A stretch of DNA of 64,000 nt from Bacillus haynesii (GCF_001969855.1 NZ_MRBL01000004.1:39995-103994), one strand, 5' to 3'. Shown: positions 26,726 through 36,247, counted from the first letter of the stretch. Numbers and translations are program-made. The notes: generated by a model from the letters alone, not told the origin.

Positions 26726-28262
26726 ACACACATATACGAACCCGGTGTTGACCGGCTTTCATCCGGATCCTTCAATCATCAGAGTCGGGGAAGATTATTA
26801 CATGGTGAACTCAACGTTTCAGTATTTCCCGGCAATCGTTATTTCCCACTCTAAAGATTTAGTTCATTGGAAGATCATCGGCCACGGAATCACGGAAAAT
26901 GACGGATTGGACCTGTCTGATATCAATGATTCGCACGGCATTTGGGCGCCCGATATCTCGTATCATGACGGAACCTTCTACATTTTCGCGACACACAGGC
27001 TGAACGGACCGACCGTCATCAATGGCCGAAAGCTGATCCGCAGGCAGATCATGATCAAGTCCAGCCGCCCTGAAGGGCCTTATTCAAAGCCCGTTTTCAT
27101 TGATGAAGGCAGCGGCATCGATCCTTCTCACTTCGTTGACGGCGACGGGAAACACTATATGCTGCTCAGTCCTGCCTGCACGCTCTTTCCTTTAAATGAC
27201 GAATGCACAGACATCTCCGGCGAGCCGGTTCAGATTTGGGAAGGGACCGGAAGGAGGGCGCCTGAAGGGCCGCATTTGCTGAAAAAAGACGGTTATTACT
27301 ACGCGATATTGGCAGAAGGAGGCACCGGATATTCCCACTCGATCACGACAGCCCGCTCAACGCATTTGTACGGCCCTTATGAGCCCTGCCCGTATAATCC
27401 GATTTTAACGCAGACAGATCCGGATGCTCCGATTCAAAGAGCAGGGCACGGCAAGCTCGTTGAAACCCAGAATGGAGAATGGTGGGCGGTGTATCTATGC
27501 GGACGGCCCAATGAGGGAAAGTATACAACGGTTGGGAGGGAGACCGCTTTGGATCCCGTCGAATGGAAGGATGACGGCTGGTTTGTCATCAACAGCTTGA
27601 ACGGCCCGAGCCTGATCCAGCGCGCTCCAAACCTTCCCCCGGTCAAATGGGATGAAAAGAATTTCGACGATTTTGACGATGATACGCTCGGTCTTGACTG
27701 GCAGTTTGTCAGAAATCCCGATCATTCCGGCTGGTCTTTGACCGAAAGACCGGGATATCTCAGGCTGTGGACAGGTGATTGGGATTTACACGACATCCGT
27801 GCAAAAAATACGGTCGTCAGAAGGGAAAAGCACCACCAATACAGCGCCGGTGTAAAACTCGACTTTTCACCTGCGGCGTCCGGCGAGCAAGCGGGGATCG
27901 TCTGCTACTACAGCACGAATAATTATTTGAAATGCTGCCTGACCTATGAAGAAGGATTAAAGATCAAGGTCGTGGAAAATCGCTCCGGCTTCCAAAAAAC
28001 GCTGGAGGAAAAACATGCCGAGGCCGGCCCGCTGTTTTTAAAAGCTGTCATCAATAAGCAAAAGAGGGATTTTTACTACAGTTATGAAGGGAAGCATTGG
28101 CATCACGCAGGCGGTACTGATGACGCCCGTTTCTTAAGCGATGAGGGGTCGCGTGACGCAAAGGGCCATACGGGAACGATGGTTGGGGTATTCGCCAATA
28201 ACGGCGGAAACGGCAGAAAGGCCGCCGCTGATTTTGACTGGTTCCGTTATACCGCATATTAA
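26715..28262 (+). CDS. Second GH43 glycosidase (XynB-like)
   Basis: A 515-residue GH43 enzyme, paralogous in domain layout to its neighbour and without signal peptide. It begins YTNPVLTGFHPDPSIIR (general base Asp18), with the modulating Asp in GSGIDPSHFVDGDGK (near 137) and acid Glu in APEGPHLLKKDGYYYA (near 187). The C-terminal beta-sandwich spans about 325-510. The ATG at 26715 follows AGGGGGGAA and overlaps the previous stop by 11 bp, so translation is coupled; the frame opens earlier at 26511 inside the neighbour. Two distinct GH43 enzymes in tandem suggest removal of different side chains from arabinoxylan fragments. Confidence 0.85.
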   Translation: MNGEHTYTNPVLTGFHPDPSIIRVGEDYYMVNSTFQYFPAIVISHSKDLVHWKIIGHGITENDGLDLSDINDSHGIWAPDISYHDGTFYIFATHRLNGPTVINGRKLIRRQIMIKSSRPEGPYSKPVFIDEGSGIDPSHFVDGDGKHYMLLSPACTLFPLNDECTDISGEPVQIWEGTGRRAPEGPHLLKKDGYYYAILAEGGTGYSHSITTARSTHLYGPYEPCPYNPILTQTDPDAPIQRAGHGKLVETQNGEWWAVYLCGRPNEGKYTTVGRETALDPVEWKDDGWFVINSLNGPSLIQRAPNLPPVKWDEKNFDDFDDDTLGLDWQFVRNPDHSGWSLTERPGYLRLWTGDWDLHDIRAKNTVVRREKHHQYSAGVKLDFSPAASGEQAGIVCYYSTNNYLKCCLTYEEGLKIKVVENRSGFQKTLEEKHAEAGPLFLKAVINKQKRDFYYSYEGKHWHHAGGTDDARFLSDEGSRDAKGHTGTMVGVFANNGGNGRKAAADFDWFRYTAY

Positions 28263-29104
28263 ATGTCTCTGCTTTTTTTTCTGTATTGAAGCGGCGGGAT
28301 GCCGACGATTTCTTTAAATACTTTATTAAAGTGGCTGATATGCTTAAAACCGGTATCCGCGGCGATGTCCAATATTTTCTCGTCTGTATCACGAAGCCGT
28401 TTTTTCGCTTCGCGGATTCTGATATGCCGGATATACTCCTGAAGATGAAAGCCGGTCACTTTTTTAAACACTCTGCTTAAATAGGATGGGCTGATATAAA
28501 ATTGTCCGGCCAGCCCGTTTAACGTCATCGTTTCTTGAAAGCTGCCATTGATATATGAAGCGATTTCCGAGATTTTTTCATCCATCGGGTGAAGCGGCCG
28601 TGTTTGATTGCGTCCGCCACCCGCAAGGTTCCGGTAAATGGTGAAAAGCAACTGAAACAGCAGCGCCCTGACGACATCTTCGTACCCTTCTTTTTTCAAC
28701 TTGCACTCCTTTTTCATCTCCATCAGCAGATGTTCGACTGCCGCCTGTTCACGGAGGGAAAATGCGATGAAATTTTGGTTTTCCGGAAACGGAAGAAGCC
28801 GATAATGGCTGCACTCAAGCAAAGGTTCAATGAAATCGTGCGAGAAATTAATCAGGATGCGTTCGAACTCTTGAACTTCCGTGCTTGACGTTCGGTGGAG
28901 GTCGTGGGGGTTGATGATGATCATTGAGCCTTTTTCCGCGGTATAGACGCTTTGGTTAATAAAATACGTGCGTTCTCCGCTGAGCAGATAATACAGTTCA
29001 TAACCTTCATGAACATGCGGCGCGTTCATCTCGGTAAATCCTTTTCTCTGCATATATTGAATCGAAAAAGAATGCTCGGCTATGAAATATTTAGGATGGA
29101 GCAT
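28259..29104 (-). CDS. AraC-family transcriptional regulator
   Basis: A 281-residue regulator with an N-terminal cupin sensor (residues 20-100; HVHEGYELYYLLSGERTYFI near 30-49) and two C-terminal AraC helix-turn-helices (about 185-280; FYISPSYLSRVFKKVTGF and DIAADTGFKHISHFNKVFKE). It is convergent with the GH43 pair (4-bp overlap) and divergent from the binding-protein gene, with only 50 bp between start codons. The ATG at 29104 is chosen because AAGGAGGA is 10 bp upstream; the ATG at 29113 abuts that site. It probably controls the GH43 genes and lipoprotein. It may correspond to B. subtilis YfiF, which is not certain. Confidence 0.85.
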   Translation of the reverse strand: MLHPKYFIAEHSFSIQYMQRKGFTEMNAPHVHEGYELYYLLSGERTYFINQSVYTAEKGSMIIINPHDLHRTSSTEVQEFERILINFSHDFIEPLLECSHYRLLPFPENQNFIAFSLREQAAVEHLLMEMKKECKLKKEGYEDVVRALLFQLLFTIYRNLAGGGRNQTRPLHPMDEKISEIASYINGSFQETMTLNGLAGQFYISPSYLSRVFKKVTGFHLQEYIRHIRIREAKKRLRDTDEKILDIAADTGFKHISHFNKVFKEIVGIPPLQYRKKSRDI

Positions 29105-29120
29105 GTCGGGCATTCCTCCT

Positions 29121-29134
29121 TGAAAGCGTTTTCT
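29121..29134 (+). promoter_or_regulatory. CcpA cre site between araC-type regulator and lipoprotein gene
   Basis: TGAAAGCGTTTTCT matches the cre consensus (TGWAARCGYTWNCW) at all but the last position or so. It lies in the 50-bp gap and could repress both divergent genes in the presence of glucose. Confidence 0.78.
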
Positions 29135-29154
29135 TAACAAATGGGAGGGATCAT

Positions 29155-30627
29155 ATGAAAAAGTTATGTTGCCTGATCTTGATTTTGGTTTTTTCAGCGG
29201 GCTGTACTCAGCAAAAGGCGTCAACGGAAAAGGACGGGGCGCTTGAAATCGATTGGCTCGTACCGCTCCACACACCGCACCCTCCGAAGGAGAAGGCGCT
29301 CGATATCATTGAAGACAAAACGAATACAAAGCTGAAGCTCATCTGGGTTCCGGATTCAACAAAAGAAGAGCGGATCAATACAACCCTTGCAAGCGGAAGC
29401 ATGCCTAAAGTGATGACATTGCCTGATCTTGAAGATTCAGCGGTTGTCAGCGCGCTGCGATCGGGAATGTTCTGGGAAATCGGACCTTATTTAAAAGACT
29501 ATCCGAATTTAAGAAAACTTGATAAAACCATTTTAAAAAATATCTCGGTTGATGGCAAAGTTTACGGGATTTATAGAGAAAGGCCCATGGCCAGGCAGGG
29601 AGTCGTGATTCGGAAAGACTGGCTCGACAATCTCGGATTGGAAATGCCGGAAACCGTTGATGACCTTTATAAAATAGCAAAAGCATTTACAGAGCAGGAC
29701 CCCGATCAAAACGGAAAAGACGACACGTTCGGTCTCTCCGACCGCAATGATCTCACCTTCGGAGCGTTTAAAACCCTGGCTTCATACTTTGGCGCACCGA
29801 ATGAATGGGGAACGGACGAAGACGGAAATCTGTTCCCTTATTTTAAGCATGAGGCCTATAAAGACGCAATGGCATATCTGAAAAAGTTTTATGAAGAAGG
29901 CCTGATGAACCGGGACTTTGCGGTGACAAGCAAAACGCAGCAGCAGGATCTAATGATTCAGGGAAAAGCGGGAATCTATATCGGCGCGATGAGCGATGCC
30001 ATGAACTTGCGTGATCAGGGACTCGCTTTGAACCCCGGCTTTCAGCTTGATATCGCAAACCGGATCAAGGGACCCGACGGCAAGGAGCGCACATGGGCGC
30101 TCGGCGGGCATGGCGGGATGTTCGCCATTTCGAAATCAAGCGTCAAGACTGAAGAAGAGGTCAAAAAAATCCTCGCATTTTTTGACAGAATCGCTGAAGA
30201 AGACCTCAACAATTTAATGTTGTATGGAATAGAAGGCGTACACTATGAAAAGAAAGGCGACAGCGGCTATTTTCGAAAACAGGAAAACTACCATCTGTGG
30301 GAAGCGGAAATTCAGCCGCTAAATCAGCTGATTGGCGTCAATAAACAAGCTTTAAAAAGCGCTGAAGATCCGCTCCGCGCCAAAAATGAAAAGCTTGAGG
30401 AGGACAACCGGGCAATCGCAGTCCAGAACCCGGCCGAACCGCTGTATTCTGCCACACAGATGGACAGGGGAACAGAATTGAAGAAAATCATGGATGATGC
30501 CACATTCAAATTTATTCTCGGGGAAATCAATGAAAATAGCTTTGATCAGGCAGTCGTGAAATGGGAGAAGCATGGCGGCGGAAAGATTATGAAAGAACTG
30601 AATGAGGATCTGAAAAAGGCAAACTAA
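29155..30627 (+). CDS. Extracellular sugar-binding lipoprotein (LplA-like), orphan
   Basis: A 490-residue ABC solute-binding lipoprotein. The signal peptide MKKLCCLILILVFSAGC has a clear lipobox (SAGC, Cys17). The mature part has the cluster B (sugar) fold, with KVYGIYRERPMARQGVVIRKDWLDNLG (split as GIYRERP near 139 and VIRKDWLDNLG near 150-160) typical of LplA/YtcQ-type proteins. No permease or ATPase gene is nearby: the next gene is a quinone reductase, after a strong terminator. The ATPase might be the shared MsmX. GGGAGGG precedes the ATG. It may bind oligosaccharides processed by the GH43 enzymes. Confidence 0.85.
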   Translation: MKKLCCLILILVFSAGCTQQKASTEKDGALEIDWLVPLHTPHPPKEKALDIIEDKTNTKLKLIWVPDSTKEERINTTLASGSMPKVMTLPDLEDSAVVSALRSGMFWEIGPYLKDYPNLRKLDKTILKNISVDGKVYGIYRERPMARQGVVIRKDWLDNLGLEMPETVDDLYKIAKAFTEQDPDQNGKDDTFGLSDRNDLTFGAFKTLASYFGAPNEWGTDEDGNLFPYFKHEAYKDAMAYLKKFYEEGLMNRDFAVTSKTQQQDLMIQGKAGIYIGAMSDAMNLRDQGLALNPGFQLDIANRIKGPDGKERTWALGGHGGMFAISKSSVKTEEEVKKILAFFDRIAEEDLNNLMLYGIEGVHYEKKGDSGYFRKQENYHLWEAEIQPLNQLIGVNKQALKSAEDPLRAKNEKLEEDNRAIAVQNPAEPLYSATQMDRGTELKKIMDDATFKFILGEINENSFDQAVVKWEKHGGGKIMKELNEDLKKAN

Positions 30628-30633
30628 ACAGAG

Positions 30634-30668
30634 AACCCTTTCCGGCTTTTCAAAAGGAAAGGGTTTTT
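30634..30668 (+). terminator. Terminator of the lipoprotein gene
   Basis: AACCCTTTCC (30634-30643) pairs with GGAAAGGGTT (30656-30665), followed by T. Confidence 0.92.
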
Positions 30669-30756
30669 CATATCATGTTCGATCCAAGTTTATTTTCTTT
30701 AAATTCTGCAAAATAAACAATATAATTCCATCAAAGGACGAAAAGGAGGAAGCGAT

Positions 30757-31350
30757 ATGCAGACTGCCGTTATATATGCGCACCCAAATCCAAACAGTTT
30801 CAACGGAGCTATTTTACATCAAGTCATAAGGGCGCTTGAGGACGGTAAACATTCTTATGACGTCATTGATTTGTACAAAGACCGATTTGATCCCGTTCTT
30901 TTATTTGATGAAAAGAAAAGGCGGTCTGATATGAAACGTGACCCGGAAACCGCCGAATATCGAAGAATTGTCAAAAACGCCGACCATCTGATTTTCATTT
31001 ATCCGCTTTGGTGGGGCGGGATGCCGGCGATCATGAAAGGATTTATTGACCGCGTTTTTGCCGCCGGAGAAGCCTATACATATCAAGGAAAGCTGCCAAA
31101 AGGCCTGCTGAAGGCGCGAACGGCAACGGTTTACTACACGGCTGACGCTCCGTCATGGTATTTGCGGTTTTGGCGGCGGGATGCCGACTGGGTGACGGTT
31201 AAAGATGTGATGTTGAGGTTTTGCGGCGTACGGCGGGTAAGGCGCCTGCTGTTTGCCGGCGTGAAAGACAGCACTGAAGAAAAACGCACGCAATGGCTTG
31301 ACCGTGTCTACCGGTCTATAGCTCCTGCAGATCGGGGGATCAGCGAATGA
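30757..31350 (+). CDS. NAD(P)H quinone oxidoreductase, flavodoxin-like fold
   Basis: A 197-residue protein of the NQO1/KefF/YwrO group. It begins with AVIYAHPNPNSFNGAIL (flavin phosphate-binding, residues 4-20) and contains HLIFIYPLWWGGMPAIMKGFIDRVF (about 85-109), the signature around the flavin ring. It probably reduces quinones or similar electrophiles by two electrons. It overlaps the following Nudix gene by 4 bp (ATGA), so the two are cotranscribed, with bstA following. Confidence 0.85.
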   Translation: MQTAVIYAHPNPNSFNGAILHQVIRALEDGKHSYDVIDLYKDRFDPVLLFDEKKRRSDMKRDPETAEYRRIVKNADHLIFIYPLWWGGMPAIMKGFIDRVFAAGEAYTYQGKLPKGLLKARTATVYYTADAPSWYLRFWRRDADWVTVKDVMLRFCGVRRVRRLLFAGVKDSTEEKRTQWLDRVYRSIAPADRGISE

Positions 31351-31958
31351 CAAAGGATCTGAAATGGCTGGATTGGGCAAAGGAAATTCAAGCCATCGCC
31401 CAGGCGGGGCTTGCCTATACAAAAGATGACTTTGATCGTGAACGTTTTGAGCGGCTTCGCGAGCTGAGCTGCGAAATCATCGCCGATTATGCGGAAACCG
31501 ATTTCTCGAAAGTGAAAGAGCTTTTTGCCGGGGAATCGGGCTATCAAACGCCTAAAGTCGATGTGAGAGCCGTGATTTTTAAAGATCGCAAGATCCTCCT
31601 TGTCCAGGAAAAAGCAGACGGTAAATGGGCGCTGCCAGGCGGATGGGCAGACATCGGCTTTACGCCGAAAGAAATAGCGGTTAAAGAAACGCTTGAAGAG
31701 ACAGGTTTGAAAGTCAAGGCGCATAAACTTCTGGCGGTCATGGATAAAAAGCGCCACAACCACCCCCCTTCCGCCTTCCACATCTATAAGCTGTTTATCT
31801 CCTGTCAAATTGTCGGAGGCAAGGCGGAAGCGGGAACAGAAACGCAAAACCTTGGTTTTTTCTCATTGGAGAATCTGCCTGAATTATCGGAAGCAAGGAA
31901 TACCTATGAACAGATCGAATACCTTTTTGGAAAGTATGATGACGTGTATTGCGACTAG
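31347..31958 (+). CDS. Nudix hydrolase (YjhB-like)
   Basis: A 203-residue protein with an N-terminal YjhB-type helical domain (about 1-60) and a Nudix domain (about 65-200). The Nudix box is GGWADIGFTPKEIAVKETLEETGL: the E-T-L-E-E-T-G-L core is intact, but the usual first Glu is Phe and the Arg before it is Lys, as seen in related ADP-ribose/nucleotide-sugar pyrophosphatases from memory. Substrate unknown. It sits between a quinone reductase and a bacillithiol-transferase-like gene, which suggests a stress or detoxification operon. Confidence 0.82.
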   Translation: MTKDLKWLDWAKEIQAIAQAGLAYTKDDFDRERFERLRELSCEIIADYAETDFSKVKELFAGESGYQTPKVDVRAVIFKDRKILLVQEKADGKWALPGGWADIGFTPKEIAVKETLEETGLKVKAHKLLAVMDKKRHNHPPSAFHIYKLFISCQIVGGKAEAGTETQNLGFFSLENLPELSEARNTYEQIEYLFGKYDDVYCD

Positions 31959-31972
31959 GGGAGGAACAGACA

Positions 31973-32503
31973 ATGGATCAGTTGAAATACCCGATCGGCA
32001 CCTTTTCCAAACCGCTTGAAGCGGACGAAAGGGAACGGGAAAAATGGATCGGCGATCTGAAGCAAGCGCCGCATCTCCTGAGAAGTGCGGTGGCGGGACT
32101 AAATGAAGAACAGCTTGATACGGCGTACCGGAACGGAGGCTGGACGGTCCGGCAAGTCGTTCACCATCTCGCCGACAGCCATATGAACGGCTATATTCGA
32201 AGCAAATTGGCGCTGACAGAGGAGGCGCCTTTGATCCGCACGTTTGACGAACAGAATTGGGCCGGACTTACCGATGCCAGAACGCTCGATCCGGATTTGT
32301 CGCTGACGCTTTTGAACACACTGCATCTGCGCTGGGCCGCTCTTTTTGAATCTTTGACAGAAGCGGATTTTGAAAAGCCGTACGTTTATCCTGACACAGG
32401 AGAGGAAATGAAGCTGTATCAAGCGCTCGCTCTCTATGTGTGGCACTCACACCACCATATTGCCCATATTACTGCACTTCGAAAAAGAATGGATTGGAAC
32501 TGA
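31973..32503 (+). CDS. bstA: DinB/YfiT-family bacillithiol transferase (BstA-like)
   Basis: A 176-residue protein of the DinB/YfiT superfamily. The metal-binding histidines are visible as QVVHHLADSH (His64/65) and WHSHHHIAH (His161/165). YfiT of B. subtilis, also called BstA, has been described as a nickel- or zinc-binding protein and putative bacillithiol S-transferase. In B. subtilis yfiT is likewise close to mprF (yfiX). The ATG at 31973 follows GGGGAGG; the frame opens at 31949 within the preceding gene. A terminator follows at once. Confidence 0.8.
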   Translation: MDQLKYPIGTFSKPLEADEREREKWIGDLKQAPHLLRSAVAGLNEEQLDTAYRNGGWTVRQVVHHLADSHMNGYIRSKLALTEEAPLIRTFDEQNWAGLTDARTLDPDLSLTLLNTLHLRWAALFESLTEADFEKPYVYPDTGEEMKLYQALALYVWHSHHHIAHITALRKRMDWN

Positions 32504-32528
32504 AAAAACGCGCCTCGGCGCGTTTTTT
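32503..32528. terminator. Terminator after bstA-like gene
   Basis: AAAAAACGCGCC pairs with GGCGCGTTTTTT around a TC loop; it functions in principle in both directions. Confidence 0.92.
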
Positions 32529-32683
32529 GTTTGCCGTTTGTTTTCAGAGGGGATTGTTAACACTAACATAACAGCGGAATCGTTGATTTTTGCTTTTTCT
32601 AGCCGGTAAATTAAGGTAAGATATATGAGTTATCACCCAAAACGTGATGGATGTATCCTGTGATTAGAGAGAAGTGGTTTTTT

Positions 32684-35236
32684 ATGAAAAAAAATGCGCT
32701 GGCGATTTTAAGGATCGCGATTCCGGCGGCTGTTCTTTTGTTCGTCTTTTTTCAAGCGAAAAAAGAACTGGCCGGGCTGTCTTTTAAAGAAACATTTTTG
32801 ATTATCGATCAAATTAATCGGATTGACCTGTTTATCCTTGTTTTTCTCGGACTTGCCGCCATTTTGGCGATGACATTATACGATTTTGTTCTGGTCCGCT
32901 CCCTCGGAATGAAGGTTTCGAAATGGAAAACGATCAAGGTATCATGGATCGCCAACTCACTTAACAATGTTCTCGGGTTCGGCGGATTGTCCGGTGCAGG
33001 ATTGAGAACGATCCTTTACAAAGAGCATGTTGATGATGTGAAGAAGCTGATCAGGGGGATCGCTTGGCTTGCGTCTTCGATTCTTCTCGGGCTGTCTGTC
33101 CTTAGCCTTCTCGTCCTTGCCGGGGTTCTGCCCGCCGGGGATCTGTTTACAGAAAAAACGTGGGTGCTGCTGGCTGTTACCGGTACGGCAATGATCGCTC
33201 CAGGTGCGGCCGTCATTTTAATGATCAAAAAGAAAAGAAGCGCAGGAGCCGAAAAGGGCATGCGGCTTACGGTCTTCTTTTCTTATTTGGGGGCATCGGT
33301 CATCGAGTGGTTTGCCGCTGCAGCGGTCATGTATTATTCCCTTGTGACGATGGGCGTCGAATTGGACGCAAAAACCGTCATCGGCGTATTTACGATTGCA
33401 TCGGTAGCCGGAATGATCAGTCTCGTTCCCGGCGGATTCGGTTCGTTCGACCTGCTTTTTTTGGTCGGGATGAGCCAGCTGGGGGTTGATCAGGAAATCA
33501 CTCTGACGGCGGTTGTGCTCTACCGGATCGCCTATTCGTTTATCCCTTTTGTGTTCGGTCTCATTTTTGCAGCAGCCGACTTGACTGGGAATACGATGAA
33601 GAAGCTCGAAGAAAAACCGATTATTGCCCCGGCAATAGAAACGACCAATATTTTGTTGATTTTACACAGAGCGCTGCTATTCAGACTGCTGAACGGTTCG
33701 CTTTCAGTCATCGCATTTTGCAGCGGAGCGATTGTGATCGCATCTGTGGCGCTGCCGATTGACAGGATTACATTGATACCGAATATTTCGAAGTTCATGC
33801 TGGTGTTTTTTAACGGTTTATCCCTCAGTTTCGGCTTGATTTTGCTGATCCTGCCGCTGGAGCTTTATAGGAGGACAAAGAGATCTTATTATATGACGCT
33901 GACCGCTTTGGCGCTTGCCTTTCTGTTCACGCTTTTTAAAGGCTTTAATATTAGCGCGGTCTTTATGATTCCTGTGGTGTTTTCCCTGTTTGTATTGCTG
34001 AGGTGGCAGTTTACAAGAGAGCGGGCTGTCTACACATTCGGACAAATCGCATGGGGAGCTTTTATCTTCCTCTTTACTTTGTTGAATTACAATATTATCG
34101 CTTCACACATTTGGGAGGGGCTCGGCCATCTTCTTGTGAAAGATTATTTCATTCACAGTGAACGCCATGTCAACTTTGCGACGGTTTTTGCGTTATTTTT
34201 CGTTCCGCTGTATTTCGCTGTTTTTATCTGGGCGTTTAACAGGAAAACGAAAGAGATCGGTGAAGAGCCTGATTCGGAGAAACTGGAGGCATTCTTAGAA
34301 GAAAAAGGAGGCAACGCTTTGAGCCATTTGGGCTTTTTGGGGGACAAGCGGTTTTTTTATTCAAGCGACGGGAATGCGCTGATTCAATTCGCCAAAGTCG
34401 GCCAGCGCCTCGTTGTGCTCGGCGACCCGTCCGGCCGGGAAGACTCGTTTCCGCTCGTGATCAAAGAATTCCTTCATGCGGCTGACCAAAAAGGGTATCT
34501 TGTCATTTTCTATCAGATCGAACGAGAAGACATGGCGCTCTATCATGATTTCGGATACCGCTTTTTCAAGCTTGGAGAAGAGGCGATTGTCGACCTTGAC
34601 ACCTTTACAATCAGCGGAAAAAAGCGGGCCGGATTAAGGGCGATCCACAACCGTTTTGAACGGGAAGGGTATACATTCCATGTCGAACAGCCGCCGTTTT
34701 CGGCAGAATTCCTCAATGAATTGAGGCAGGTATCTGATGAATGGCTCGGCCGAAAAAAAGAAAAAGGCTTTTCGCTCGGGTTTTTTCATGAAGATTATTT
34801 GCAAAAAGCGCCAATTGCCGTTTTAAAAAGCGAAGAAGGCGAGATCGTCGCGTTTATGAATATCATGCCGATGTACCGCGAAGGGGAAATATCCATCGAT
34901 CTGATGCGCTATTCAAAGAAAGCACCGAAAGGAATCATGGATGCGTTGTTCATCTATTTATTTCAATGGGGAAAAGAACAGGGCTACACGGCCTTCAATA
35001 TGGGAATGGCCCCTTTATCGAATGTAGGGACAACGTTTCAGTCGTTCTGGACGGAGCGACTGGCCGCCGTGATTTTCAACAATGTCAGCTACATGTACAG
35101 TTTTAGCGGACTGCGGTCTTTTAAAGAAAAATATAAACCGGTTTGGCGGGGGAAATATTTAGCCTATCGGAAAAACCGATCTCTCCCGGTGACGATGATC
35201 CTTGTGACAAGGCTGATCGGAAGGAGAACGAAGTGA
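32684..35236 (+). CDS. mprF: MprF, phosphatidylglycerol lysyltransferase/flippase
   Basis: An 850-residue membrane protein. The N-terminal part (about 1-330) is the flippase domain with eight or more helices (ISLVPGGFGSFDLLFL near 255 is conserved); further helices follow to about 520, then a cytosolic aminoacyl-transfer domain (DUF2156, about 535-850) with GGNALSHLGFLGDKRFFYS and the C-terminal FKEKYKPVWRGKYLAYRKN. It adds lysine from Lys-tRNA to phosphatidylglycerol and moves the product to the outer leaflet, giving resistance to cationic peptides. The start at 32684 (MKKNALAIL) is preferred; an in-frame ATG at 32651 has no ribosome site. Close to B. subtilis MprF. Confidence 0.95.
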   Translation: MKKNALAILRIAIPAAVLLFVFFQAKKELAGLSFKETFLIIDQINRIDLFILVFLGLAAILAMTLYDFVLVRSLGMKVSKWKTIKVSWIANSLNNVLGFGGLSGAGLRTILYKEHVDDVKKLIRGIAWLASSILLGLSVLSLLVLAGVLPAGDLFTEKTWVLLAVTGTAMIAPGAAVILMIKKKRSAGAEKGMRLTVFFSYLGASVIEWFAAAAVMYYSLVTMGVELDAKTVIGVFTIASVAGMISLVPGGFGSFDLLFLVGMSQLGVDQEITLTAVVLYRIAYSFIPFVFGLIFAAADLTGNTMKKLEEKPIIAPAIETTNILLILHRALLFRLLNGSLSVIAFCSGAIVIASVALPIDRITLIPNISKFMLVFFNGLSLSFGLILLILPLELYRRTKRSYYMTLTALALAFLFTLFKGFNISAVFMIPVVFSLFVLLRWQFTRERAVYTFGQIAWGAFIFLFTLLNYNIIASHIWEGLGHLLVKDYFIHSERHVNFATVFALFFVPLYFAVFIWAFNRKTKEIGEEPDSEKLEAFLEEKGGNALSHLGFLGDKRFFYSSDGNALIQFAKVGQRLVVLGDPSGREDSFPLVIKEFLHAADQKGYLVIFYQIEREDMALYHDFGYRFFKLGEEAIVDLDTFTISGKKRAGLRAIHNRFEREGYTFHVEQPPFSAEFLNELRQVSDEWLGRKKEKGFSLGFFHEDYLQKAPIAVLKSEEGEIVAFMNIMPMYREGEISIDLMRYSKKAPKGIMDALFIYLFQWGKEQGYTAFNMGMAPLSNVGTTFQSFWTERLAAVIFNNVSYMYSFSGLRSFKEKYKPVWRGKYLAYRKNRSLPVTMILVTRLIGRRTK

Positions 35237-35264
35237 GACCGTTTTTTAAAAACGGTCTTTTTTA
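35235..35264 (+). terminator. Terminator of mprF
   Basis: AGACCGTTTTT pairs with AAAAACGGTCT, followed by TTTTT, starting at the stop codon. Confidence 0.9.
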
Positions 35265-35350
35265 GATTGCCATTGTAAGAAGCACTCAAAAGGCGGTATA
35301 CTGCAAATGACTGGAAGGGAAGGATCGAATCGACAAATGGGGGAACAAAA

Positions 35351-36247
35351 ATGAAGCAAATTGAAGTATTAAGATATGACGCATTTTCAAAGACGGCGGG
35401 TCAGGGAAATCCGGCGGGCATCGTGCTTGATGCAGACGGGTTGACCGATCGTGAGATGCAGAAGACCGCTGAACGGGCAGGCTATAACGAAACGGCTTTC
35501 CTGCTTCCGAGCGAGTCGGCTGACATAAGGATACGCTACTTTACGCCGGGCCATGAAATGAATCTATGCGGACATGCGACTGTTGCTTCTCTTTATGCGC
35601 TTCTGGAAAAAGGCGTGATCGAAGCCGGGGTGGAGCTGAAGGTCGAAACAAAAGCGGGCGTTCTTTCCGTGTATACCGCCTCTGACGACGATCGGCGGTT
35701 TTTGGTGACGTTGGAGCAGGCGCCTCCGTGTTTTCAGCCTTTCACAGGAAGCAGAAGCCAACTGGCGGAAGCGCTGGGGATCAGTGAAGCGGACTTTCAT
35801 GAAGCATTGCCCGTTGTTTACGGGAGCACAGGGATATGGACATTGCTTGTGCCGGTGAAAGATTTGGCTGCGATCCGCAGGATGAAGCCCGTTCAAGCTG
35901 AATTTCCCAACGTTTTAACCGAGATGCCGCAGGCGTCTGTTCACCCGTTTTGCCTGGAGACGCTCCATCGGGATTGCCAGCTTCACGGCAGGCATTTTTC
36001 ATCGCCTTATTCCGGAACGAGTGAAGATCCTGTCACAGGAACGGCATCAGGAGTAATGGGCGCTTATATGAAAACGTACGGAAAGGAACTCTGTGAAGAG
36101 GACCGGACTGTTTTTCTGATCGAACAGGGCCAGGAAATGGGGAAAGACGGGAAAGTGAAAATCGAAGTTGCGGAACAAAACGGCATCATGAAAGTGCGTA
36201 TGACAGGAACCGCAGTGTTTGCTGAAAAGCAAAGCTTTGAGATGTAA
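35351..36247 (+). CDS. yfhB: YfhB-like PhzF-family isomerase
   Basis: A 298-residue member of the PhzF/diaminopimelate-epimerase fold. The catalytic Glu lies in GYNETAFLLP (about 46), with FTPGHEMNLCGHATVA (about 65-80) and DPVTGTASGVMGAY (about 225-238) as family signatures. The substrate is unknown. In B. subtilis yfhB is between yfiYZ-yfhA and yfhC; here the siderophore-uptake genes yfiY, yfiZ and yfhA are absent, and yfhB follows mprF directly. An own promoter is likely. Confidence 0.88.
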   Translation: MKQIEVLRYDAFSKTAGQGNPAGIVLDADGLTDREMQKTAERAGYNETAFLLPSESADIRIRYFTPGHEMNLCGHATVASLYALLEKGVIEAGVELKVETKAGVLSVYTASDDDRRFLVTLEQAPPCFQPFTGSRSQLAEALGISEADFHEALPVVYGSTGIWTLLVPVKDLAAIRRMKPVQAEFPNVLTEMPQASVHPFCLETLHRDCQLHGRHFSSPYSGTSEDPVTGTASGVMGAYMKTYGKELCEEDRTVFLIEQGQEMGKDGKVKIEVAEQNGIMKVRMTGTAVFAEKQSFEM

